NCBI GenBank assembly: GCA_001548435.1
Contig: AP017308.1
Location: 5,217,030 to 5,281,029, forward strand
Origin: Leptolyngbya sp. NIES-3755
GTDB lineage: Bacteria > Cyanobacteriota > Cyanobacteriia > Leptolyngbyales > Leptolyngbyaceae
Direction: 5' to 3'
Length of the DNA stretch: 64,000 bases
Made by a program: the position numbers and the translations under genes
Shown here: positions 55,929 to 64,000 of the stretch, piece after piece
Layout: each line of letters opens with the position of its first letter
Numbering within the stretch: the first letter of the stretch is position 1
Notes under the pieces: model-generated
What the model was told of the DNA's origin: nothing
Database searches by the model: none
The model's input: only the letters and a program-made list of their open reading frames with translations

Positions 55929-56303
55929 CTAATTGAGTGCGGCTTGCTCCTCTTGCGTCGTCTTTTTCCGAGCGGGACGTTTGCGCTTACTCTTACGAAT
56001 CCCGCCTGCAATCTCATATTCAGGACTGTCTTTGCCAAACTCCAGAGCAATTCCAAGCAGCATTCGCTCGTTCAGTTCTTTCAGTTCTTTTTCAGCTTCC
56101 TCCATTGCAACACGATCGGCATTGAGCATGGACAAGGTGGAATTATAGATTTCAATCCGATTGCGCGTTTTCTCAACCAGGCTTGCATAAGCTTGAACTG
56201 ATAAGCCTTTACCTAAATCTAAACTTGAATTGATGCTTTTGATAGCAGACAAGCGATTTTGAGCTTTTTCCAGATGAGTTGAAGACCGTTTTCCAATCGG
56301 CAT
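55929..56303 (-). CDS. Hypothetical coiled-coil protein
   Basis: 124 residues. Basic, with LDLGKGLSVQAYASLVEKTRN, a central coiled coil (AMEEAEKELKELNERML) and a Lys/Arg-rich tail KSKRKRPARKK. It resembles conserved cyanobacterial proteins of unknown function and may bind nucleic acid through the tail. Confidence 0.72.
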   Translation of the reverse strand: MPIGKRSSTHLEKAQNRLSAIKSINSSLDLGKGLSVQAYASLVEKTRNRIEIYNSTLSMLNADRVAMEEAEKELKELNERMLLGIALEFGKDSPEYEIAGGIRKSKRKRPARKKTTQEEQAALN

Positions 56304-56444
56304 AAGTAGAACACCTCTACAATTTTGGGTTGAACAGACTCAACGTTCCTCAATCAGTCGAGAGGTGTTCGATTTTGCTTGTCAATCTATCAATTCTTAA
56401 TCTGTAAAGCCCAAATGTGAATTTGCTATCAAGGATTTCGTCGC

Positions 56445-56583
56445 TCAACTCGATTCAGCAATTCCAAAACTCGATTCAGTAATTCCAAAACTAAATTACG
56501 CGATTCCTCAACTCGATTCAGCAATTCCAAAACTAAATTACGCAATTCCGAAATCAAATCACGAAATTGCTCAACTTGATTCT
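56445..56583 (-). repeat. 21-bp tandem repeats coding leucine heptads; rest of gap non-coding
   Basis: Six 21-bp units (56445-56465, 56466-56486, 56487-56507, 56508-56528, 56529-56549, 56550-56570) and a partial seventh, in the 355-bp gap 56304-56658. Read on the minus strand they stay open from 56581 to a stop at 56429 and encode repeated ELLNRVL/ELRNLVL heptads, a coiled coil. There is no ATG in this open stretch (only TTG), so this is more likely the relic of a larger coiled-coil gene than a functional ORF. The rest of the gap shows nothing else. Confidence 0.7.
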
Positions 56584-56658
56584 AGATGTGGTGCATCAAG
56601 TTTTAGATGTTAGAAACTTAAATGGGGAGTTTGTCGATCGACAAGAGGAATCGCAAAG

Positions 56659-56949
56659 ATGGAAAAGACACTGATTGATTATCTTGAAGCGGTCAACGAT
56701 CGAGAAACGTTTATCGAGTTTGTTCGGGCATTAATTCGCGATCGAGAAGCACCCGTTTTGAAAGAACAGCAAGCCCCTGAATCGCAAAGAGGATATGGAT
56801 CGTTTGGCTGGCAGAATTGTTCGATCGAGTCTTATTTCGAGGCGGCGTTGGCTTGCGTTGAGGCTCATGCGGATCGAGACGACATTTTGAAAGAACCGAC
56901 TTGGCGATCGTTTGCTGAGTTTCTTTATGTTGGCAAGATTTATGAATGA
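56659..56949 (+). CDS. DUF7660-like small protein
   Basis: 96 residues. The pattern TLIDYLEAVNDRETFIEFVRALIRD, then SIESYFEAALACVEAH and the ending PTWRSFAEFLYVGKIYE matches the DUF7660-type family, recognised by eye. It lies 33 bp upstream of the restriction-modification gene on the same strand and starts the accessory region. Function unknown; an immunity or regulatory role is possible. Confidence 0.68.
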   Translation: MEKTLIDYLEAVNDRETFIEFVRALIRDREAPVLKEQQAPESQRGYGSFGWQNCSIESYFEAALACVEAHADRDDILKEPTWRSFAEFLYVGKIYE

Positions 56950-56982
56950 GAACATCATGCAGAGCGTATCGATCGCAGTAGA

Positions 56983-59493
56983 ATGAACGGCATGACGACG
57001 TTTCTCACCGACTCAACAGACATCACAAGAATTCATCTCTCTTCAAGACTAGATTTGAAGCAGCAAAGTGAATTGGGACAGTTTTTGACACCTGCGTCGA
57101 TCGCTCGTCTCATGGCAGGGCAATTTAGCCATCCAACAAATCACATCCATCTTCTAGATCCTGGAGCAGGCATCGGAACTTTGACGGCTGCATTCGTGGA
57201 ACGGCTGTTGAGCGCTCCTCATCAAATTAAAAGCTGTCAAATTACAGCCTATGAAGTTGAAACTGCATTTCTATCGTCGCTAAATCAATGTTTAACAGAA
57301 TGTTGTTTGGCTTTAGAGGATAGAGGAATCCGCGCACATTATTCTTTACATGAAAGAAGTTTTATAGAAGCTATTGCTGAGACAACTTTACCTCTATTTT
57401 CTGCACCTCATGTTGGATTTACTCATGCAATCCTGAATCCTCCTTACAAAAAGATTAACAGTCAGTCGATCGAGAGAAAAATTCTTTCAAGTCTTGGAAT
57501 TGAAACCGTTAATTTCTACAGCGCATTTGTGTGGCTCGCGATGCAGCAGCTTGCAGAGAATGGTGAGATTGTTGCAATTACTCCCAGAAGTTTCTGTAAC
57601 GGCACATATTTTCGCCCTTTTCGTAAAGCCTTTTTGGAGAGCATGAGTATTAAAAGGATTCACATTTTTGAAAGTCGATCGACTGTTTTTGCAGAAAACG
57701 CAGTCCTACAAGAAAACGTTATTTTTCATGCTACTAAGACAAAGCATAAGCCTGAAACGATAGAAATCACGAGCAATTCTAAAGATGGAATAGATACAAT
57801 CTCAGAGCTAAGAAATGTTCATTATCAAGAGATTGTTAAACTTGATGATCCTGAGAAGTATATTCATATCACGACAAACGTTTTGGATGATGCTCTGAGG
57901 ACGCAGATTGATCAATTTCCATCTACTTTGGAACAACTTGGATTAGAAGTATCAACAGGTCCGGTGGTGGATTTTCGGCTTAAATCCGCTTTGCGAACTT
58001 GTTTGAATGATCAAAATGTTCCATTGATTTACCCAGAATCGCTAAAAGCAGGGAAAGTGCAATTTCCGCCGAGTAAGCCTCGAAAGTCGATCGCGATCGA
58101 ACACAACTCAGAAACCAGCAAATGGCTAATTCAACCAGGATGGTATGTATTAATTAAACGGTTCTCAGCAAAAGAGGAGAAACGGCGTATCGTTGCGGCA
58201 GTCTGTTCTCCAATGGATGTATCCGCGTTCTCGCAAGCGAATGGCAAAGCCATCGGGATTGAGAATCATCTAAATTACTATCATGCGAAAGGCAAAGGGA
58301 TGAATCCTGATCTTGCAAGAGGTTTAGCCGCCTTTCTAAATTCAACTTTGTTCGATACTTTCTTCCGACAATTCAGTGGACATACACAAGTAAATGCAAC
58401 TGATTTACGACGAGTAAAATATCCCTGCAAAGATGACTTAATTCAATTAGGAAAACAAATTAGTGATTCTTATTTTGATCAAGACCAACTCGATACTCTT
58501 GTCCACAAATCTCTATCCGTTATGAGTGAAGCAACCCGCGCAGTGCAAGCAAGTAGACGAATTGAAGAAGCACTGGCAATCTTGAAAGAGATTTCGGCTC
58601 CAAGAGAACAACAAAATGAGCGATCGGCACTTTGTTTACTTGCATTAGCAGACATTCAACCTGATACGCCTTGGAATCAAGCCACTGCACCAAGACGCAG
58701 AATCACAGAAATGATGGATTGGTTTCGAGAACATTATGGAAAACAGTACGCGCCCAATACCCGCGAAACCGTTCGACGACAGACGATGCACCAGTTTGTG
58801 CAAATGGGTATGGTCGTTGAGAATCCTGATCGACCCGATCGACCAATTAACAGTCCAAAATGGTGCTACCAACTTCATCAACAAGCATTATCACTTCTAC
58901 AATCCTACGGTTCTGAACAATGGGAAGAAGCACGTCGAAACTATGCGATTTCAGTGACAAATCTATTGCAAAGCAGAAATCGAGACATTCCGATGATTCC
59001 TGTAACTTTGCCGAATGGTCAAGCGATCGAGCTTTCATCTGATGGACAAAACGTATTAATCAAACAGATTCTAGAAAACTTCTGTCCTAGATTCACGCCT
59101 GGAGGTGTGGTTCTCTATGTGGGTGATGCTGGGGACAAGTTCATCATCAACGAAACTCAAAAATTTCGAGAAATTGGAGTCGAGTTAGACCCGCATGGAA
59201 AAATGCCAGATGTTGTGATTGATTATGAACAGCAAGACTGGCCTGTTTTGATTGAAGCTGTGACCAGTCACGGTCCTGTCAATTTGAAACGACATAATGA
59301 ACTGAAGAAACTTTTTCGATCGAGTCGTAAGGGCTTAGTATTCGTGACTGCTTTCCCAAGTCGTAAGGAAATGACTCGATATCTCGCTGAGATTTCTTGG
59401 GAAACCGAAGTTTGGGTCGCAGATCAGCCCGATCACATGATTCATTTTAATGGCGAGAGGTTTTTGGGACCTTATAGCGATCGTAACAAGTGA
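56983..59493 (+). CDS. Single-chain restriction-modification enzyme: N6-adenine methyltransferase plus BsuBI/PstI-type endonuclease
   Basis: 836 residues. The N-terminal two thirds is a gamma-type adenine methyltransferase: QSELGQFLTPASIA, SAM motif DPGAGIG (59-65), catalytic NPPY (152-155), followed by a target-recognition region (about 250-500). The C-terminal 200 residues match the BsuBI/PstI endonuclease: FCPRFTPGGVVLYVGDAGDK, with catalytic-type residues Asp743 (PDVVID) and Glu758 (LIEAVTSHGPV), and a WETEVWVADQPDHMIHFNG end. BsuBI and PstI cut CTGCAG, and are usually separate from their methylase; here one chain carries both. Whether it has that specificity is inference. AT-rich relative to the flanks. 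Confidence 0.85.
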   Translation: MNGMTTFLTDSTDITRIHLSSRLDLKQQSELGQFLTPASIARLMAGQFSHPTNHIHLLDPGAGIGTLTAAFVERLLSAPHQIKSCQITAYEVETAFLSSLNQCLTECCLALEDRGIRAHYSLHERSFIEAIAETTLPLFSAPHVGFTHAILNPPYKKINSQSIERKILSSLGIETVNFYSAFVWLAMQQLAENGEIVAITPRSFCNGTYFRPFRKAFLESMSIKRIHIFESRSTVFAENAVLQENVIFHATKTKHKPETIEITSNSKDGIDTISELRNVHYQEIVKLDDPEKYIHITTNVLDDALRTQIDQFPSTLEQLGLEVSTGPVVDFRLKSALRTCLNDQNVPLIYPESLKAGKVQFPPSKPRKSIAIEHNSETSKWLIQPGWYVLIKRFSAKEEKRRIVAAVCSPMDVSAFSQANGKAIGIENHLNYYHAKGKGMNPDLARGLAAFLNSTLFDTFFRQFSGHTQVNATDLRRVKYPCKDDLIQLGKQISDSYFDQDQLDTLVHKSLSVMSEATRAVQASRRIEEALAILKEISAPREQQNERSALCLLALADIQPDTPWNQATAPRRRITEMMDWFREHYGKQYAPNTRETVRRQTMHQFVQMGMVVENPDRPDRPINSPKWCYQLHQQALSLLQSYGSEQWEEARRNYAISVTNLLQSRNRDIPMIPVTLPNGQAIELSSDGQNVLIKQILENFCPRFTPGGVVLYVGDAGDKFIINETQKFREIGVELDPHGKMPDVVIDYEQQDWPVLIEAVTSHGPVNLKRHNELKKLFRSSRKGLVFVTAFPSRKEMTRYLAEISWETEVWVADQPDHMIHFNGERFLGPYSDRNK

Positions 59494-59581
59494 AAAAACA
59501 ATTAGAATCGTTGGCATTATTTTTATTCGATTCACCGGAACTCATGCCGAATACGACAAAGTAGACGCGGAAACGATCTAA
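59489..59581 (+). pseudogene. 3' remnant of a HigB-type toxin gene
   Basis: In the frame ending at the TAA at 59579-59581 the residues read RIVGIIFIRFTGTHAEYDKVDAETI, the conserved C-terminus of HigB (RelE superfold) toxins; only the last ~25 residues are present. The region upstream is the end of the restriction gene, so the toxin's N-terminal part has been lost. Directly followed by an intact HigA. Confidence 0.7.
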
Positions 59582-59594
59582 GCGAGGTTAATTT

Positions 59595-59972
59595 GTGGAT
59601 ATTCGACCGATCAAGACTGAAGCTGACTATCAAGAAGCTCTGAAAGAGATCGAATCACTCTTTGATGCGGCTCCAAATACTCCTGAGTGCGATCGATTAG
59701 AGATTCTCAGTACCCTAGTCGATTCTTATGAGAAGACTCACTTTCCGATCGAACTTCCTGATCCAATTGAGGCGATTCAATACTATATGGATACTCGTGG
59801 ATGGTCGCGCCGTGACTTAGAGCCATGTTTGGGAAGCCGCGCAAGAGTCTCTGAGATTTTGTCTCGCAAACGCTCTTTAACACTAGAGATGATTCGGAAA
59901 CTGAATCAAGAGTTAGGAATCCCCGCTGAGATTCTGATTCAGCCTTATGAGTCGATGCAAGCTTCTGCTTAA
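59595..59972 (+). CDS. higA: HigA-like antitoxin (XRE helix-turn-helix)
   Basis: 125 residues from a GTG start with GCGAGG upstream. N-terminal helical part DIRPIKTEADYQEALKEIESL and C-terminal HTH (about 70-115) with RDLEPCLGSRARVSEILSRKR. Typical HigA with the long N-terminal extension. The partner toxin gene upstream is only a remnant, so this antitoxin is orphaned, at least locally. Confidence 0.85.
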   Translation: MDIRPIKTEADYQEALKEIESLFDAAPNTPECDRLEILSTLVDSYEKTHFPIELPDPIEAIQYYMDTRGWSRRDLEPCLGSRARVSEILSRKRSLTLEMIRKLNQELGIPAEILIQPYESMQASA

Positions 59973-59976
59973 GAAT

Positions 59977-60049
59977 AAGTTCATCAACGAAACTCAAAAA
60001 TGGAGATGACTCGATATCTCACTGGGATTTCTTGGGAAATGAAAGTTTG
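59977..60049 (+). pseudogene. Deleted copy of the endonuclease 3' end
   Basis: Bases 59977-60004 closely match the restriction gene near 59137-59167 and bases 60005-60049 match 59370-59412, with several substitutions, one 3-bp deletion and a missing internal stretch of about 200 bp. The fragment has no open frame. It shows that this copy once stood downstream of higA. Confidence 0.75.
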
Positions 60050-60069
60050 AAAGTTGAGTTACCTAAACC

Positions 60070-61080
60070 ATGATTGTAGATATTCCAACAGGCGATGATT
60101 TCAAAGCATCTGGTATTGATCTCCTTAACTTAGGATGGGGAATACTTGTAGATTTGTTACAGAAAATTGAGGATGCTCAAAACTTTTATGAGTGGAATAT
60201 CTGCAACGAAAGCGGCGAAGATAAGGAAGACAAAGATGAGGCACTTTCTCAAGCGACTGCGAAGTATTGGGAGAAAGCACAGCGACCGTTAAGCACTGCA
60301 CTCTCTCTCATCCAGCAAGGCACTGAATTTCTACTTAAAGGTCACATCGCTGACATTAGCCCTTATCTACTCATTTCAGGAGAGCCAAGCAGTTATCCCA
60401 AAAAATCTCACGAACGCGACATACGTTTTAGTGAATTCAAAACGATTGACGCTCAGGATTTGATTAGACTGTACAACACTGTTTCACATTCATCTAAGCG
60501 CTTGCCAGAAAGCTTTCAACGCAAATTTGAAGACCTTAGAAGCAAGCGAAATATAGTTATGCACACAGTGGATTCAAATTTAAGTTTAAGTATCAAAGAT
60601 TTGTTTATTTCAATTTTGGAGATTCATCATTATCTTTCATCAGAACTATGGGTTGAAACTCGAAGAAGCTTTATAAAAAATCAGCCTATGTCGGTAATGG
60701 CTGACAACCTGGAGCTATATGAATATGACAAATTTGATCGGGTTATTTATGAGTTGAACCTTGAAGTTAGTCTTGTGATGAAGCTACTACAATCTTCCGA
60801 AACCCAGAAGTTCTTCAAATTTCAAAAGAGGCAGAGGAGTTATATTTGTCCAAATTGTTACTCAGAAGCTTTTGAAGAAACTTATGTAGAAGCTGGAGCA
60901 GAAATGCCTGCACTAGCTCAGCTCTTTCCGAATGAGCCAAATAGTACTTCTGTTTGGTGTGCTGTCTGCAACGAAGTTAGCAAAGTGGCACGAGAAGATT
61001 GCCGTGATACTGATTGTCTGGGAAATGTAATTGATGAATCTTATGGAATTTGCCTTACTTGTGGAGCAAGCATAGATTAA
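60070..61080 (+). CDS. HEPN-type predicted RNase with zinc-ribbon C-terminus
   Basis: 336 residues. Helical N-terminal part with the HEPN catalytic signature R-N-x3-H as RNIVMH (160-165), preceded by STALSLIQQGTEFLLKGHI, matching HEPN-like folds that contain RxxxxH RNase sites. The C-terminus has two CxxC pairs (CPNC at 260-263 and CAVC at 297-300) and further cysteines ending with CLTC, a likely zinc ribbon. It sits 20 bp after the endonuclease relic in the AT-rich accessory region, as expected of a defence gene. No assigned family name; RNase activity is inferred from the motif. Confidence 0.72.
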   Translation: MIVDIPTGDDFKASGIDLLNLGWGILVDLLQKIEDAQNFYEWNICNESGEDKEDKDEALSQATAKYWEKAQRPLSTALSLIQQGTEFLLKGHIADISPYLLISGEPSSYPKKSHERDIRFSEFKTIDAQDLIRLYNTVSHSSKRLPESFQRKFEDLRSKRNIVMHTVDSNLSLSIKDLFISILEIHHYLSSELWVETRRSFIKNQPMSVMADNLELYEYDKFDRVIYELNLEVSLVMKLLQSSETQKFFKFQKRQRSYICPNCYSEAFEETYVEAGAEMPALAQLFPNEPNSTSVWCAVCNEVSKVAREDCRDTDCLGNVIDESYGICLTCGASID

Positions 61081-61175
61081 TCGACGCAACACTTAAGCTG
61101 ATTTCATTAGAAATTGAGCATGAAATCTGCCAGCAATTAACTAATAACTGCTCTGTTAAATTTTAAGCCCCCTCT

Positions 61176-62279
61176 TCAACTCCCCGACCCCAACGAGAAA
61201 TCCGAAAAGCTCAACTCATTAATCTTGTTCCACTGATAAACCTGATCGCGAAACTGCTTCCACTGCCCATACACCTGCTTAAACGTATTATTCTTCGCCG
61301 CATTCCCCTCGTACAGTTCAAACGAAGCCTTCTGAGCCGCCTGCATAATCTCTTTACTGTACGGAGTCAACTGCGTCCCGCCTACAATTAGACGAGCGAT
61401 CGCTTCTCGATTTAGCGCATCATACTGCGCCAACATATTCACATTCGCCTCAAACGCCGCCGTTTTGAACACTTCCTGATACTCTTTCGGCAACTTCCGC
61501 CACGCATTCAAATTAATCTGCGTTTCCAACGTCGGACCCGGTTCCCACCAGCCAGGGTAATAGTAAAACTTCGCCGCTTTATGCAAACCGAGCTTTTCAT
61601 CATCATACGGACCCACCCATTCCGCCGCATCGATCGCGCCTCGATCCAACGCCAAATAAATCTCGCCGCCCGGAAGCACCTGCACATTCACGCCCAACCT
61701 GGACATCACTTCGCCACCGAGACCGGGAATTCGCATCTTTAAGCCTTTGAGATCGGCGATCGAGTTCACCCGCCGCTTAAACCAGCCGCCCATCTGCACC
61801 CCAGTATTACCCGCCGGAAAGTTAATAATATTGAAATCCGAGTACAGCTTTTGCATCGCGTCGAGTCCGCCCCCGTGATACAGCCAAGCATTTTGCTGTT
61901 GAGCATTCAGCCCAAACGGAACCGCACAGCCAAACGCTAACGCTGGATTTTTCCCGGTGTAATAGTAACTCGCGGTATGTCCACATTCGACTGTGCCATT
62001 CTGCACCGCATCTAACACTTGCAATCCCGGCACAATTTCCCCAGCGGCAAACGGCTGAATCACAAATCGTCCATCGGTCATTTCTGAAATGCGCCGACAC
62101 ACCGTTTCCGCCCCGCCAAAAATCGTCTCTAGTGATTTGGGCCAACTGGTTGCCATGCGCCATCTCACCGACGGTAAAGCCGTTCCCGCCGTTGCCACAC
62201 CCCGTTTACGAATCGTACAAGCCGTTAAGCTGCTACCGGATGCGATCGCGCTTCCCAAGACAAAAATTCTACGCTTCAT
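61176..62279 (-). CDS. TRAP-type periplasmic solute-binding protein (DctP family)
   Basis: 367 residues from the ATG at 62279 (a GTG one codon earlier is possible). The N-terminus [20 protein letters not shown] is an RR-type signal with a lipobox Cys, so a lipoprotein. DctP fold with [38 protein letters not shown] and [19 protein letters not shown]. Known relatives bind keto acids or dicarboxylates; no TRAP membrane subunits are in the window. It lies downstream of hicA on the same strand. Confidence 0.9.
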   Translation of the reverse strand: MKRRIFVLGSAIASGSSLTACTIRKRGVATAGTALPSVRWRMATSWPKSLETIFGGAETVCRRISEMTDGRFVIQPFAAGEIVPGLQVLDAVQNGTVECGHTASYYYTGKNPALAFGCAVPFGLNAQQQNAWLYHGGGLDAMQKLYSDFNIINFPAGNTGVQMGGWFKRRVNSIADLKGLKMRIPGLGGEVMSRLGVNVQVLPGGEIYLALDRGAIDAAEWVGPYDDEKLGLHKAAKFYYYPGWWEPGPTLETQINLNAWRKLPKEYQEVFKTAAFEANVNMLAQYDALNREAIARLIVGGTQLTPYSKEIMQAAQKASFELYEGNAAKNNTFKQVYGQWKQFRDQVYQWNKINELSFSDFSLGSGS

Positions 62280-62306
62280 CACTGTTGCCCACTCGTATCG
62301 AAAATC

Positions 62307-62675
62307 TTACCGAGCAACGGGGACAGATTTTCGGTGTGGTTTGTTTTTCTTAGTGGGGGGTGGGGAAATCAGCAGCGGTAGATAACCCTGAAACAAAGCA
62401 CAAAAATCTGTAGCATCTGCTCTACTGTGTTTTAGTCCGCAATCTACGAGCTGCTTGGCGGCAACAAATTCTTCTACGGTTAATCCAGCAGTGCGAATCA
62501 AACTTCGCAAAGTTCCCTTCGCTACTTCACGGTGATCAGGAATCGAAAGCGTGACCATCTCTTCGTCCTTCGTCATAATAATGTGGCTGCCCGTCTGCCG
62601 CACAGCTTCCCACCCCAACGATTCAAAGACGCGCACAACTTCTCGCCCACTCATAACAGGTAAAGCAGAACCCAT
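62307..62675 (-). CDS. hicA: HicA-type mRNA interferase toxin with unusual C-terminal extension
   Basis: 122 residues, whereas typical HicA has about 60-80. The core (about 8-75) contains SGREVVRVFESLGWEAVRQTGSH with the catalytic His31, TLSIPDHREVAKGTLRSLIRTAGL and EEFVAA. The extra 45 residues (from about 76) are non-homologous and basic at the end. Its start shares one base with the hicB stop codon. The usual order is hicA first; here hicB precedes. Confidence 0.85.
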   Translation of the reverse strand: MGSALPVMSGREVVRVFESLGWEAVRQTGSHIIMTKDEEMVTLSIPDHREVAKGTLRSLIRTAGLTVEEFVAAKQLVDCGLKHSRADATDFCALFQGYLPLLISPPPTKKNKPHRKSVPVAR

Positions 62676-62881
62676 TAGGCGACGACCTCAACCTGATGCG
62701 TTTCTACAGTCAGCGGCATTCCACGCTCTGCCCGAACCTGTAGACACGCAGCGATCGCATCTTTGATATTCTCAAGAGCTTCCTGTTTCGTCTGACCCTG
62801 ACTTACACATCCGGGAATACTGGGACACTCCACAACCCAGACTCCATCCTCATCCCGATCAAGCGTTACGCTAAACTTCAT
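62675..62881 (-). CDS. hicB: HicB-type antitoxin
   Basis: 68 residues, a partial-RNase-H-fold HicB: FSVTLDRDEDGVWVVECPSIPGCVSQGQTKQEALENIKDAIAACL. It lacks a C-terminal DNA-binding domain, the short form. Coupled to hicA by a 1-nt overlap. It neutralises HicA. Confidence 0.9.
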   Translation of the reverse strand: MKFSVTLDRDEDGVWVVECPSIPGCVSQGQTKQEALENIKDAIAACLQVRAERGMPLTVETHQVEVVA

Positions 62882-63016
62882 AACACGCTTCCTTAACCAA
62901 AAATGTCGCTTTTGCCATTTTAACTGCTTGTCGCTTGATGCCTTTTCAAAAAGCCCGTTTATAATTCAAGTCCGCTTCAACTGGGGTTGCTACCCTGCTT
63001 TACAGTTCATATCGCT

Positions 63017-64000
63017 TCATTTGTCGCACCGAGACCCATAACGCGCTTGCTCAACGACTTGACGAATCGCATCAATGACTTGCTCTGGCTCATCTAACTG
63101 AATCGCATGACCGCTTTGCTCCACAATGACTTGAACGCCTTGGGGTGACTCACGGGCTAAATCTGCATCTAATGCCTGCATCGATTCAATCAATTCCAGA
63201 GATGCCCCAAAGTCGGGCTTTCCAGAGGATAAGACTCGCAAAGGAATATTTGGAAAGGAACAAGCACCACGGACTTTCTCAATCTGTTGCAAGCTCGTTG
63301 GAAAGCCAGCAGATTCTTGACCCAGTGTTTGCCAAAACTGAGTTCTTGCATAGATAGACTTGGCAGCAAATTGCAGGTCGGGGCGAAGTTTTTTGAATAG
63401 CCCTGCGGCTAAGGGTAATCGATCTAACGTAACCAACAACCGAAACAAGCCAATTCTCGCTGCGATCGGTAAGACGTGAATTGCCAACCAATCAAATTGC
63501 TGATTCAGCTTGACCATATCTGGAGGCATTGATTCGTACATTCGCTCGTGTGCAACAGAGACTAAAACCATTCCCGCAACTTCTTCTGGATATTGATAGG
63601 CAAACAATCGAACAAAGATGCCACTCAAGGACATTCCAACAAGAACATAGGGCGGTGCAATTCCAGCATTCTGTAAAAGTTGGCGTAAGTCATCGACAAT
63701 GTGTTGAGCCGTGCGCGGATTTGCACTTAAATCACTCCACCCATATCCCGCACGATCATAAGTGACGATTTGCGTGAATTTGGCGATTTCAGGTTGAACG
63801 AGTTGCCAATCGAGATGAGTGGCTCCCTGCCCACTTTCAATCACGACGGTCGGCTGTCCTGCTCCCATCGCTTGGTAATGTAGGCGATTTCCATGCACCT
63901 CGATCATTTTTCCAGGTGGTAAAAATTTACGACGATCGCGCCGGGTCGCAAGCGTTTGATAAATTGCGCCGAATCCAACGACTCCAACGAATAACCCAAA
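63017..64000 (-). CDS. Alpha/beta hydrolase, 5' end outside the window
   Basis: The frame stays open from the window edge (64000) to a stop at 63017; 327 residues are seen, with an internal ATG at 63907. Upstream residues form a membrane helix LFVGVVGFGAIYQTL then RRKFLPPGKMIEVHGNRLHY, the usual N-terminus of this family. Catalytic features: oxyanion-side GQGATHLDW, nucleophile GMSLSG, and the His in EQSGHAIQLDEPE. The substrate is unknown. Confidence 0.85.
   Translation of the reverse strand, partial: FGLFVGVVGFGAIYQTLATRRDRRKFLPPGKMIEVHGNRLHYQAMGAGQPTVVIESGQGATHLDWQLVQPEIAKFTQIVTYDRAGYGWSDLSANPRTAQHIVDDLRQLLQNAGIAPPYVLVGMSLSGIFVRLFAYQYPEEVAGMVLVSVAHERMYESMPPDMVKLNQQFDWLAIHVLPIAARIGLFRLLVTLDRLPLAAGLFKKLRPDLQFAAKSIYARTQFWQTLGQESAGFPTSLQQIEKVRGACSFPNIPLRVLSSGKPDFGASLELIESMQALDADLARESPQGVQVIVEQSGHAIQLDEPEQVIDAIRQVVEQARYGSRCDK

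Noticed and set aside
56445-56583. Possible CRISPR array from regularly repeated 21-bp units
   Set aside because: Units are directly contiguous with no spacers and vary between copies; the pattern fits codon heptads. No cas genes in the window.
59490-59563. Short GTG-initiated frame between the restriction gene and higA
   Set aside because: It overlaps the HigB remnant in another frame; the HigB frame has recognisable conserved residues, this one does not.

Overview
The window is chromosomal DNA of a cyanobacterium, probably a filamentous Leptolyngbya/Nostocales-type genome; the genus cannot be fixed from sequence alone. Evidence: the octamer GCGATCGC (HIP1) recurs inside and between genes; there is a plant-type [2Fe-2S] ferredoxin (petF), a Tab2-like translation factor, a pheophorbide-a-oxygenase-like Rieske protein, an SLH/OprB-type porin, a KdpD lacking its kinase half, and a Ycf37-like TPR protein.

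Layout. 1-0.9 kb: Nudix and RidA genes, translationally coupled. 1-9 kb: a histidine kinase/NarL regulator pair diverging from a complete kdp potassium-ATPase operon (kdpA, B, F/G-like, C, truncated kdpD). 9-15.8 kb: a peptide-secretion locus with a double-glycine precursor, HlyD adaptor, C39-peptidase ABC exporter, a second double-glycine precursor, a membrane-anchored GTPase-like protein and a WD40 membrane protein. It is preceded by four TGAAC boxes spaced one helical turn apart, and it is the best candidate here for an undescribed system. 15.9-31 kb: mostly housekeeping and conserved cyanobacterial genes (MGS-like/lipid kinase fusion, STAND-type ATPase, two Rieske oxygenases, an alpha-oxoamine synthase, a bacterial ferredoxin, Tab2, prolyl aminopeptidase, petF), plus one frameshifted Rpn/DUF4351-type gene. 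31-36.4 kb: a CHASE3-PAS-PAS kinase with two response regulators, then a TetR gene diverging from a Tat-exported amine oxidase. 36.5-42 kb (minus strand): rimP-nusA-ylxR-infB behind a two-hairpin leader. 42-46 kb: porin, rpmI-rplT, solute-binding protein and TPR gene. 46-56 kb: a FecR-domain protein diverging from a beta-barrel protein, sulfurtransferase, a Pmp3-like peptide, rhomboid, hisA, a 47-residue lysine-rich peptide, an M48 protease and hypotheticals.

56.4-62.9 kb is an accessory, visibly more AT-rich region that looks like a small defence island. It holds heptad-coding 21-bp repeats, a DUF7660-like gene, a single-chain adenine methyltransferase/BsuBI-PstI-type endonuclease, a HigB remnant with an intact HigA, a deleted copy of the endonuclease 3' end, a HEPN (RNxxxH) zinc-ribbon protein, and then a hicBA pair followed by a TRAP-type binding protein. 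The window ends inside an alpha/beta hydrolase gene.

All family names come from recognising motifs by eye. No database search was run.
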